Origin: Psococerastis gibbosa
Taxonomy: Eukaryota > Arthropoda > Insecta > Psocodea > Psocidae
Length of the DNA stretch: 64,000 nt
Assembly: GCA_963971405.1 (NCBI GenBank)
Contig: OZ020487.1
Location: forward strand, 16,093,344 to 16,157,343
Reading direction: 5' to 3'
A program made the position numbers and the translations under genes. A model generated the notes under the pieces. The model saw only the letters and a list, made by a program, of their open reading frames with translations, searched no databases and was not told where the DNA came from. This document shows, piece after piece, positions 32,215 through 43,400 of the stretch (positions within the stretch are counted from its first letter, which is position 1; each line of letters opens with the position of its first letter).

Positions 32215-35200
32215 TTACCACCAATCAGGAATCATAGCAACAAGGTCCACTTCAGGAGTACTGAACAGTAGAACTGCCATTATGTACCGGGCCTCATATT
32301 ACCGACGGTTGCCACACAAACAGTCAAAAATGCTTACCTATAATTGGCAGGCTGATTAAATTTTCTCCAGTTATTGTTATCCAAGAAATGAGGTGCTAGT
32401 AAAATCTCGGGCGTGTCCGCCCTTTTTGGCCATCGGGTTGGTGGTGGTAATAGCTCGTACGAGAAACCTCGCAATGAGGGGGGAAGCTGAAGTGGAGGGC
32501 TCCAAATCGAATCAGTATGCCTGCAAGAAAAAATAATAAGTAATTAAAAAAATAAAAAATAAAAATCGCTTGAGATATAAATATAACTAAATAATTATTG
32601 AACATTATTCACTACAAATTCAATCTAATGATTCAACCTAACGATCAATACCGTAACGACAATAAAAATAAAAAATAGTCATCGGCATAGCTTGTGAAAA
32701 CAGTGCCTCTCGTTGGAATCTGATTCGCAGCAGCTTCTCAAAGAGAACAATCTGGACACTGAGCATCCTGCTGCTGCTATGTCCAGAATATTGGTACGTA
32801 CTAGAGCGAGTATCTTCACATCATCCGATCTGAGACCTGTGAAAACTCAACGCAGGTATAACCTACAGAGGCGACAGAATGGTTATTCCGATGCATTCAT
32901 TTAATTGCTTGTATGCGATCAATATTTTTATAAAAACAATTATGTCTATGTAAAACCAGCCAGGACTTAGTCCAGGGCTACCACAGCAGCTAACTGAATT
33001 AAAGAAAAGTGTAACAGTGGACATAACCTTGAATTACAAAAAAAAAAAAAAAAAAAAAACAGACGAACCGGGTTACGGGGCTGCAGTATGGGCTAAACCC
33101 GCCCGGTTTCGACCTGGAAAAAAATATCTGAAAATTGGAAGCAACAACCACAAGAAAACTATTCACCGGTAAAAAATCCTAATTTAAGTCTATTCCTGAT
33201 TGATTGATAAGAATAATAATAATTAAATTATTGAGCTATCATCCCCTCTAAAGGAATAGAGACTTGCCTCTTAGCTCGAGGTGCAGCTTGTAATGAAGAG
33301 TGGGGTTCGCCAGGCAAATTGCTGGCGATGAGCGATGCACCAGGCCGTTGCAACTTGCCCTGCTTGATTTCTTCTTCAATCACACGCAGTTCTGCCAGTT
33401 GTTTTTCTTTCTTTTCCTGGAGTTTGTGTTGAATATTAACTCTAGAACCCACGCTGCTGACATCGTTCTCAGATGAGGCCCCCTGAGAAAAGAATTAGCA
33501 CAATAAACTGTGAGAAGTCGTTCGACGAGACACGTTCCTGGACGAAACAACCTCATTCTCTTTTCATAGTTATAACCAAGACAAATCTTTCGACTTGTAG
33601 TTAGTGAAATAAACTATCATCGATTGGAATAATGTGCATCATTGCGAATATTTTTAACTATCCCAAGCCACCAACGAAACTCTCAAAAGGAACATAAATT
33701 ATAATTAGAAACCAAAAAGAGCCTCACATGACTGGAATTTGGCAAAGGCCTTTTCCAAAATGGGACGCTGCATTGGAGTTGTTGAATTTGCTCAGCGAGA
33801 GTATTGGGATGTGTGCTGGGATGTGGACTGCTGGCATTTGCCAAGGGTGGCGAGGTCTCAGGTTTGCTTGGCACACTATTTACTGGCATGACAGTCACGC
33901 AAGGCGGTGGTACAAATGTGGTTGGTTTCTTCTTCTTCCTCTTGGCAGCGTTAGCATATGGTGAAGAAAATCGGCAATTAAAGACGCCTGCAAGATTTAA
34001 AAAGTACAATAATAGTAATATTGTGATATTCGTAATGGGTGTGGCGGTAGCGGTATATTTATATGCGTTGCATCTTTGCATATTAACTTGGGTGGAGGGG
34101 GGACACATAGACTAGGTACGTGGTAGAAGTGCTGTGATTCTTATAGGTGGCAGCTCTTATTTCGTTGGCTAAATTCTCAAAATTATGGGAGAGACATTGG
34201 CATTTTACATATTATGTCTTTTATACCATATACCACTCAAAAACGTTGGAATTACGAAGTCCACATTTGAAATCATTTTTTATCAGGCTTTTTATAGATG
34301 CATAGCCTATTTAAAAATTCCACGATTGTTAAAAATTATTGAAGAAATATTTTAAATTTGGACCTGTCCATTTTTGGGTCACGAATTCCTATATATTATG
34401 ACATTGGGTTACAACCCACCTACAAGTAGGACCCAAACCGGGCTTCTGCCTAACGGGTCCATAAGATAAGTTTAAATACATTATTGTATACTGCGTATTG
34501 AAAATATGAATTGATTGATACTGACTTCAATACAAGAATATACTATTTACTTATTGCTTTCCTATTTTTATTATTATTATTTGTTCGTACTATGTTTTTT
34601 ATCATTGATATGACGATGCCCATAGGATCATATTACTGCAATGGTTGTGCTTCAAAAATGGCAATATCTTATCTTACTTATATTTCTGCCCTTCCACCTT
34701 CACATTTTTGTACACCAACATATCTTAAGAGAGAGGGATAAATTTTGGCAATATTTCAGTACTAGTATTGGCGTACTGGCGTATTTTTAGTCAATCCGTT
34801 AGGTTTTTCTTCCTCTACATACCTGGGATTTTCCCGTGGTAGCTGCCATTTGACAGGGACTGGCTTGCACAATGGAGCAATTTATTAATGTCGTTGAGCT
34901 GCTTGTCACGAATGTCGGAAGATTCTTTGTTAGCGAGGCGAGTAGTCGAAGAGTTGCTGCCTGCACAGTCGCACGGACCGCGGCATCCACAGTACTGACT
35001 TGACCAATATGTCAGCCGCCGTACATGGAATACTCTATAGTAGAGACCCATAAAACAAATACCTAAAAAAAATAGTGTGTAAAAATATTTCTACTCTTAG
35101 GTCAGGGTACCGGCCCGTCAAAATACATTGCAGGCAATTGGTTGACGCACACGCGCGGCGCGGCCCCGTCGCAGTATTTTCCTGCAATGACTTTTCGGCG

Positions 35201-38200
35201 GGTACGTAGCGGTAGATCCGCCATCATGGCCCATGGGCGTCGAGAAGGTCATTAACTGTATCAACTGGTCTCTGAACTCTCAATTGTGGCTGTCATTCAT
35301 TCTTAAAGCGGGGTTTCCACCGACCTCTCATTGCAGAATGCAAATGACATTGACGTGGTAGTAGATATCATTAATAAGACTTGAATGTCTGCTACCACGT
35401 CAATGTCATTTACATTCTGCAATGAGAGGTCGGTGGAAACCCCGCCTAAGCATTCTTAAACAAGAAAGGCACTGCTAATATGATTGCTATGATTGGAGGC
35501 GGAAAATCAAGAACGTACTGTAGGTGTGCTCAACAACAATAATAATAATAATATTGTACATTCATTGTAAGTGTAGTATGTGAGAGCCAATTTTAGGTGT
35601 TTCAAAGTTGTTTCTGTCGATTGCTCTCCTATTTATACGTCAGTACAAGGAAAATTCTGTTATTGTCGCGATTTCAACGGATTTACACGTTTTGAGTTCC
35701 AAAGTGTTTTTTTTTTTTACGAAATGTCTCTCGGTCTTTAAATAGATTCGGGGTCAAACTATTAGATAGAATCTGATCAAATTCGGCATTAAGTTCACAT
35801 AATGAGTAATATTTTGATTTTTTTAGGATAACTTCATTTTGGGGGTTTTATATCCCAAGAACAGCCGGAAAACGATTAAATAATTCACATATATTATAGT
35901 ACTTATTGCTGTAAACAAAACCCACTAGGTCGCATCCTCCATGATAGTTAGGCTCAGGGTGTAAAAAAATAAATGACTCAATTTTCATGAGAAATGACTA
36001 AAACAAGGTCTAACGAAACCGTACAGATAATAATATATCCTCCGAAACATGGTTAGGAAATAAGAAATGTGTAAAAGTCGAACTATTAAGCTTTCAGGTT
36101 GAAATGAGAGCCTGAGTCCTCCCTTCTCATTGAAGCTTCAACATTTTAAGGGTGTACAGCCCGTAGGAAAGTGACGGCCGGAATTGAATACTTTTTATTT
36201 TTTATTTAATTAACTAAGCATGTTTTTAAAAATTTGGCTCATGAAAGTAGTAGAAGACTACTTCATGCATCATATAATAAGGTATTTTTAGTTTTCGAAA
36301 TTGTAGTTTTTTTATAAAATCTATAATACGTGAAAAGTTATTGTTTTTAAAATATTTGCATGTTTATGAAAAAACTACAATTTTGAAACTTAAAAATATC
36401 TTATAATATGATGCATGAAGTAGTCTTCTACAACTTTGATGAGCCAAATCTTGAATAACATGCTTAGTTAATTAAATAAAGAATAAAAAGTATTAAATTT
36501 CGGGCTGCCAATTTCCTACGGGCTGTACACTCTTAATAGTTCCATGTCAGTCATCAGTAAATGGGAGAATTGTAATAAAGTAGGCAAAAGCTTACTTACT
36601 GACATACTTACCAATAAAATAAGATACAAAAACGAGCAGAGGAACTATAAGGTTGTAGTTAGGCCAGACTCCAGTTAACCATACTGCCATTAACAACATA
36701 TTTTCTAATAGCATGACCACGTAGAAAATTAACTAAAAGCAACATGAAATATTTCATTAATTCAACTGCAATTTATCGATAGCACTGGTAAATTAATATA
36801 AGATTTGGGCTTTTAGATCCTAATTATCAATTTTTGTTTTTATATAGTATTTAAAATGCGGTAATTAAATTGATTATATACCTCCTGGATGTGACCAAAA
36901 TTAAAAAAAAATCAAGAAAAATCCCGCTAAGTCCAGATATCACTTGATTCTCAAATTTCGGTTTTAGAACCTAATTGAAAATTGAGGAACCTAGAATACA
37001 AGGGATCGGAGTGATATTTTTTTCATTTGCAGTAAATTCACTTCCAAGCCTAGATACAGAACAATACAATCCTTTATTTGTATTCATAGGACTACTGTTA
37101 AATTCTCGAGTTAGATCACTAGTGAGCCTTTTAAAATTGTAGCTTCCACTTCTCAGAAATGCCCTGATCTCATTTTGTAAGCACACCGGGCCGGGACTTA
37201 ATTTATAATATATAACATGTATTACATATTACTGGTTCGACAATTGTGGTGCCCTACAGTAATTTTGTCAAACGGATCGAGATAGATACATTAGAAACAT
37301 ATATTGTGCTTGTACAATAAGCTAAGTAGTCTTACCATTTTCGATCTATGGTTGACTTGTTGTAGATTGACATAAGCGAAGATATATACAAAAGCAATTA
37401 ATAGAGAAAAGAGCATTTTCTTCTGTTTGGATATTTTTTCTCCGTGAAAAACATTCTTCGGAGAAATTAGCCACAGAAACATTGAAATCCAATGGAAGCC
37501 TAATACAAGGAATAACCATTCTTCATAGAGGGTAGCATACAAAGTGAGGACAAAAACGCGAGACCCCACAGTTCCCAGTCGCCATAGCAGCTGCAAAAAA
37601 TATATAATACATAATATTTAATTCATTATAGGCACTTCTTTGTCTTCAAAGTCAATATTGTTAGGTACCCCTATTTGGGGAACACATACTGCGACCATAT
37701 TTGATTCTAAGATGGAAGAATTTTTCATAGCTGAACTTACTCCGCCGTAAGTAGGCTGCATATTATAATCAATATGCCAAAGTATTATTATTAGTGGGAT
37801 TTAATAGGACCAACTGACCTGCCCTATGCTATATTTAAACATGCACTAGTCTTTGCTCACACTAATTGGCGAGTACGGTTCGATTTTAGGAGCATTAATC
37901 TAAAGTGAACTTTGAAATATTAAATTAACTTAGCCAAGAAATATTCTCCACATGAAATATGAGTATAATTCATTCCGGGTGAGATTAAGGATAACAGTAT
38001 TTACATACCTGAAATATTACGCCTAGCCATGTGAAAACAAGACGATGCACGTTTTGTAATCGGACATTTTTACTGAAAGACGCAAGGGCCCAGCAAACAG
38101 AGAATAAACTAATGACACTGGACACCAAAATCAGCTCTCTGAGCTCACTTGATTCAGTCTCCTAGAGAAACAAATAAACAGATATTACATACAGAGAAGA

Positions 38201-39347
38201 CTGCGGTTAGCCCATGGTAGGGAGTACATTTTGTGGCAAATCATTGCTCAAAGTCAAAGTTTTATTTTCCGCTTCTACAAAGCCCAGTGATCGGCAAACT
38301 TTTTAGCCAAATATCAACATTTCACCAATTTCAATCAAAATTGAGAGTCAAATCTGCTCTGGAGCCGCACTGTCTTAGCCCAAAGCATTGAAGCTCTGTC
38401 AACATTTTTATTTCAACGGTTTCCTATCTAATGAAACAGCGCTGCTGATAGATGTGATAAGCTTCACACGTTAGCTTATTTTATTAAATCTGATCCATAT
38501 TAGAGCCTAGCACAACCTAGTGAAACGGCCTGTTTTTTTAGGATTGGAGAATTTTCTCACCTTTAGAAGTAGATATAGCTGAATGAGCAGCATTGGTGCT
38601 GATTCACAAAATGCGTGCAAAAGTCGCAACACACACAAATCTCTGACCTCATGCTTAACATAGCGAAGATCCACGGGGACAAACAATTTCACGTAACGCC
38701 ACAACACACCACATTGAAGAAAGTGTATCAAAATCACAAAATATCTGCAAAAATATGGACAATATGCGTTGTTTAATAATGATAGGCGAAGAAATTTGAT
38801 TCGAAATATTTCATCGGAGCAAAAATCGGCATTGACAAAGTCGTCTTTATTTAAAAGTATTCTCGATCCGAATAAGTGATCCGAAGGAATGGATCCGATC
38901 AAGATTGAACGCCGAAAACCCTTTTAAAACATGAACGAGTGAAAATAATGTGATATGAATATAAAATGCAAAGCGAAGCGACGCAACGGCAAAAAGAAAG
39001 CAAGGTATCATTATAGATTAAGGTTTGCAAAACGGATAAAAGACAGTACCAAAATAACTGCTGTGGAGTAGCTTTACTTACTTTTTGTACGGAGATTCAG
39101 GTTTCTCCACTTCGTTACAAGCAGTCTTATACTTTACAGCTTTGAAATAACAACGAATACTGACTATGTGATTAATAACCAAGGATACTATCACAAGGAG
39201 AACCCCAGCTGCGAACCATTGATACCGCTGTTCTTTGTACAGAGCGTATGACATAACAAGATCAAAGACAATGTTACAGAAGTACCATGCCAGTGATATA
39301 AGGTTGAAGAGGACATCGCATAAAGGCAAAAACTCATTGTTGGCCAT
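32215..39347 (-). CDS. XK-related (XKR) multi-pass membrane protein
   Basis: XK/XKR family; some members are caspase-activated phospholipid scramblases, others amino-acid-transporter partners. Exons on the minus strand: 39347-39082, 38744-38561, 38161-38009, 37590-37336, 36732-36612, 35062-34823, 33987-33728, 33482-33268, 32520-32338, 32260-32215 (about 640 residues). Family blocks: CDVLFNLISLAWYFCNIVFD, RLLHAFCESAPMLLIQLYLL, LFSVCWALASFSKNV, VVMLLENMLLMAVWL, LIVPLLVFVSYFIG then GLYYRVFH. Several membrane helices lie in the first ~350 residues; the rest is a cytoplasmic tail with AKRKKKKP, a coiled coil (QEKKEKQLAELRVIEEEIKQ) and Pro-rich segments. Joining exon 8 to exon 9 needs a GC-AG intron (donor AG/GCAAGT). 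Reading through instead ends 12 codons later at TAA 33228-33230. The last small exon (ending MIPDWW) is the least certain. An out-of-frame ATG precedes the start codon. Confidence 0.85.
35304..35450. mobile_element. Short fold-back MITE (TTAGGCGGGG family), almost perfect hairpin
   Basis: About 147 bp: the arm GCGGGGTTTCCACCGACC, TCTCATTGCAGAATGCAAAT and GACATTGACGTGGTAG pairs with the second half through the end CCCCGCCTAAG, around a short AT-rich loop. CATTCTTA occurs directly at both edges (about 35296 and 35451), but the left terminal repeat is eroded, so it is not certain that this is the target duplication. It lies in XKR intron 5. Confidence 0.82.
35622..36060 (+). mobile_element. R1 dispersed repeat, copy E (diverged, truncated)
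   Basis: Starts TTGCTCTCCTATTTATACGT, contains CAACGGATTTACACGTTTTG and an ACGAAATGTCT segment, and ends around 36060 after an AACGAAACCG-like sequence. It lacks the CTGT microsatellite and the C/G run seen in the young copies. Confidence 0.65.
36150..36542. mobile_element. TTAA-flanked MITE (GRGTGTACAG termini), copy 1
   Basis: Inverted termini GGGTGTACAG / CTGTACACTC, flanked by TTAA on both sides (36146-36149, 36543-36546). The arms extend inward (CCCGTAGGAAA, AATTAACTAAGCATG, TAGTAGAAGACTACTTCATG), so nearly the whole 393 bp folds back. The second copy is at 45161-45552. It sits in XKR intron 5, about 70 bp from the exon 5 donor. Confidence 0.88.
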
Positions 39348-40487
39348 GATAAATATTCGGCAGGTGTTCTCATCATGTTTTCGACATGACTATAAGGCTT
39401 ATTCGTAGCTAACTGTCTGAAACAAAAAATGAATGAAAGAAACAAAAGAATATAATGCAAGATGAAAATTTCAACTACAATGTTGTTATCATCCATAGTT
39501 CAGTTTTCATACTATGACAGGAATACTATTGTACTACTAAAAATATATTAACTTGTAAGTTCGTGAATGTAAATATAAACGGGTGTTACAGTACTCTACA
39601 GTTTTCTTCATTATCCTAATAAAGCAGCCTACCCTACTTACGTGGGCAGGTACGTAAACGAATGATAGAGTTGACTAGTTTATTTACGTATAATAGTGCT
39701 AACACGGCAAGCAAATCAGTTCAAATATATTTTGATTTGTATGCAGAAATAATTTAGGGTAGCAGCCCCAAGCCTCTCGCAAGTGGATAGATTTTAGGCA
39801 ACAAAGTTATGAAGAAACCCTTTGGAATGTCAGGAATGCAGGATCATAACGCACGATATAATTATCAATATAAGTTGTGGTTTTAGTTAATGCCATTGTA
39901 ATTATGCTACAAAGAACATGTCTTACTCATTGAGATGGCTTCACTTGAGTCTAATTGGCAACATTTTCACAGAAATAAATTAAAATTAAATTTGAAAACT
40001 GAAATACGCAACCATCTTATTAGCAACTAGCACTAGCAAGTTGTTATTTACAGCACCAGCGTGTCACGCGGAAAATATTTGAAGTTAAAAATCAGCAACA
40101 GAGTAAGGAGCTATGCAAATATTTTCCTAATTTATTAAATTATTTATTATATTATATTATAATAGATTTATATTAGAAAGAAGAATATCACAATTTAATT
40201 TTTATTCTATACAAATAATAATTTAAAATTTTAAAATATTTTTTTATAAACTTACCTATTTCCAACTATGTTTAGCTTATGAAAATTTCCCTTATGTTTA
40301 GCAAACGTAATATAAAATTTGATTTGTCTATTGTTATTGTTGACATCCACGGTAAGACGTTTTTAGAATATTCATTTTATTTCAGTCAATATCTTATTAA
40401 TCCCCCCATTTAATTTGTTTTATTAAGTACTAAAGTTACAGAGTATTCATTAAATTTTGTTCTAGGTGATCACTGCTACTTGTAATC
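39348..40487. promoter_or_regulatory. Divergent XKR / RpS12 upstream region
   Basis: 1.14 kb between the XKR start (minus) and the RpS12 start (plus), AT-rich, with no coding exon. A minus-strand acceptor TTTTGTTTCAG near 39416-39426 suggests a spliced XKR 5' UTR. Just before the RpS12 ATG the plus strand is pyrimidine-containing (ACTGCTACTTG), but I cannot fix a TOP-type start site. Confidence 0.4.
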
Positions 40488-43400
40488 ATGTCAGACGCTG
40501 GAGGGTAAGTGTAACTTTGAGGTTAGGTTAGCGTTAAAAACTTAGTAGGACTCTGGGTTGATTATTACACTTATTGAGAGCTGTTTCGAAGTTTTATGTA
40601 AAACCAGGTCATTGAAGTAAATTGTGGTAAAGGTGGTAAAGTTAAGCTATAAGTATAAGAACCCGGATGAAAATGCATTATACATACAGTATATACACAC
40701 ACTATTATATTTATAGTGTGTCTGAAAAGAATTCGTCAGTACACCAACTTTTTTTTTATCTTCAGTAACCAGCTAAAACTACCATTAAAAAATAGTTTAA
40801 TTAGTTGAAGATGTAACAGTAATGTGTATATAATCATATTGAATGTGCTGATTGAGCAGAATTTGGGCTTCAGCATAAATGGCGGAAACATTAATGAAGC
40901 TAGAGAAGGATTAAAATGGGTAAAGGTTCAATTTAGCTACCCCGCTGTATCAAAAGTCGAATGAAAATGCTTTTAATATGGAAGGAAAACATCCCATTTG
41001 CAAGGGTTGTCTTATTTACATGCCTCTGACAATGTTCCTTCCATTAAAAATTTTATGAGCAATTTGTCCCTATACCTGCCCATGCAAAAATTCTAACTAA
41101 ATTCGGCTGTAACTCAAAAACTATACTTTTCCGACTTTTAATTCTTTCGGAAATGGGTTTCTCAATCAACGATATAGAACCAAATTTTGTGATTTTATGA
41201 GGGGTAGCTATACTGAACCTTTACCTTATAATGAAATTGCATAACAATTTAAGAACTTTGGAAGGTATCGCGATTTCTTTAAAAAAAAAAATAATAATAA
41301 TAATAAAAATAAACAAACGACACAGTTTGAATAACCAAGGATATCATTGATGTACCCCGAGAATGAAGCCTTAGATAAATAAATTAAATCGTAGCAATAT
41401 AATAGAGTTTTATAAATTGCATTTAAACTTTGTTCAGTGAATAATTTTCTCAGATTAAAGTATGGTTAATGTATGGGAAATGTCGTATCGATTGGAAAAC
41501 TATGGTATGGCAAAAAAAAAAGTATTGCGTAGCTATAAGCTGCAAATAACAAGACAATGACCCGAAACACACAGCAATGGACCAAAGCGCTTTGCCACTT
41601 CCCCTGAATCATCAGCCCTTGCACATTTGCAAAAAACAAATTGCCGTTAAGCCTGATGGAGGCGGGTGTGGATGGTTTCTGTTTTTCAACTTCAAGCACT
41701 GTTGAACCAGCTGTTGCAAAAATTTGTTCGATTTTATTAATAAGTTGTATGCTTATGGAATAGGCTACTTGACAGTTGCAAGAATAAAACATAACATACG
41801 CACGATACGGGAGTTTATCAGTTCACTTCACTTTTTTCCTTGGCCAGTAACCCAAGTAAGGTACAATTGATTGAACAAATTTAATGCTAAATTAAATTAT
41901 CACGCCCAAGCTTCCGCTTATCGAGTGATCTTCGAACAGTGGCACTGCAAAATTTAATTTTAATTAATAATTAAATATAGTAAACCATTATACAGTCGCT
42001 AGCCCCCGGGAAATAAATTAGATCCCTAAGCAAAATAAATATAATAAAATTATAATACAAATTTTTTGGCACGACAAAAATTTTAAATCTTAACAAATAA
42101 ATGCTGGTGTTGTTAATTGATAACAAGAGCCAAATCGCTGGCAGACATGGTTGACAAAGATATGACATTGACTACCCATTTCGCAGTCACGTGACCCACT
42201 TCTTAGCCTTCAAACTAATTAATTAAGCGTTTTCAAAAAGACCCTATTAGAAAAATAATTTTTTTAATGGTTTAAAATAAATATACGAAAGCTTTAAAAT
42301 AGGTTCAAAGATTATTGGCATATACAAAGTGTTCAGATAATTTCAATTGCCAGCAGTACTAGTAGTGATAATCATGAAGTGAAAATGTCTTTGTGCTTAT
42401 TTATAAAAACAATTTACAGTGAGGAACCAGTAGCGGTGGGAGGAACTATGGATGTGAACACAGCTTTACAAGATGTATTGAAAACTGCTCTCATTCACGA
42501 TGGTCTTTCTCATGGATTACATGAATGTGCCAAGGCTTTAGATAAGTAAGTGAAACCCTAAAGTAAATAGTAAGAACCGGTACGATTAAGCCCGTGCATA
42601 GTTTCCTATTTATCTTTTAGCATAGGTACTGTAACAGATAAGGTTAATTGCCCCACGGTACCTAGGACAGGGTTCAATTTCAGCCGGTTTTCCTTATTTT
42701 ATAGCATGTTTGATGAGACAATTGAAAAGTCTAGAAAGGGCAGACATAATAATATATACACTACTAGAGGAATGGTATAGAATGAATTGGAGTATGCATT
42801 ATCCATAAATATTTAAAAAAAAAAAAACATGTTGTTCCAAATCAAAACCCTGCTTCTGAACGCAGCCTGTTCACTTTTGTTACTATTTACACTTAAGTGC
42901 CTACAATACCTGAACTTTTGAATAATCAATAAGAAGGTTTCTCAGAATGTTTTTTTTGAAGAGGCCTGGGGGTTTTGTTTTCATTAATAACAACTTATGT
43001 TTGCAAAAGCACAATAGATATTCCCGTAATCCTTTCCCAAGTCCAGCCTCCATACAAATTTCCTATGCTGCAATTTCAAATCAGATAGAACTACTTTGCA
43101 TGTGTTTGTATACACAAAACTTATCCCATGGGGGTTCCAAATTTAATGCATTAAGGTCACAAGTGGACATTGCTTATTTATTTAGCTGAAATTGTCGATC
43201 TGTTGCACTTTTTACGAATTTACTGCTCCTATGTCAAAATTAAAATTAAAATTTTCTGAATGTTGGTTAATTGTCTTCAACTACTGTAGTACCTTTAGTG
43301 GAACGGTTTTAGGGTCATCATAAAACAAAATCAAAGCAATATTTATTGTTATAAATATTATTATTATTAATAATAATAATAAAGTCTTTATTGAAAAAAA

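Noticed and set aside
32713-32904. 63-codon frame in XKR intron 8 (SDSQQLLKENNLDTEHPAAA)
   Set aside because: Composition looks protein-like, but it is on the opposite strand, lacks splice or promoter support, and I recognise no homologue.
33804-34115. 103-codon plus-strand hydrophobic frame
   Set aside because: Antisense to the Pro/Lys-rich XKR exon 7; hydrophobicity is the complement of that codon usage.
34511-34741. 76-codon frame with a transmembrane-like stretch
   Set aside because: AT-rich intron sequence on the strand opposite to XKR; Leu/Phe/Ile-rich frames are expected by chance there.
41466-41792. Possible Tc1/mariner transposase remnant (plus-strand phrase QDNDPKHTA)
   Set aside because: The phrase matches a transposase motif by eye, but the sequence after it does not continue like a transposase, and there are stops on both sides.
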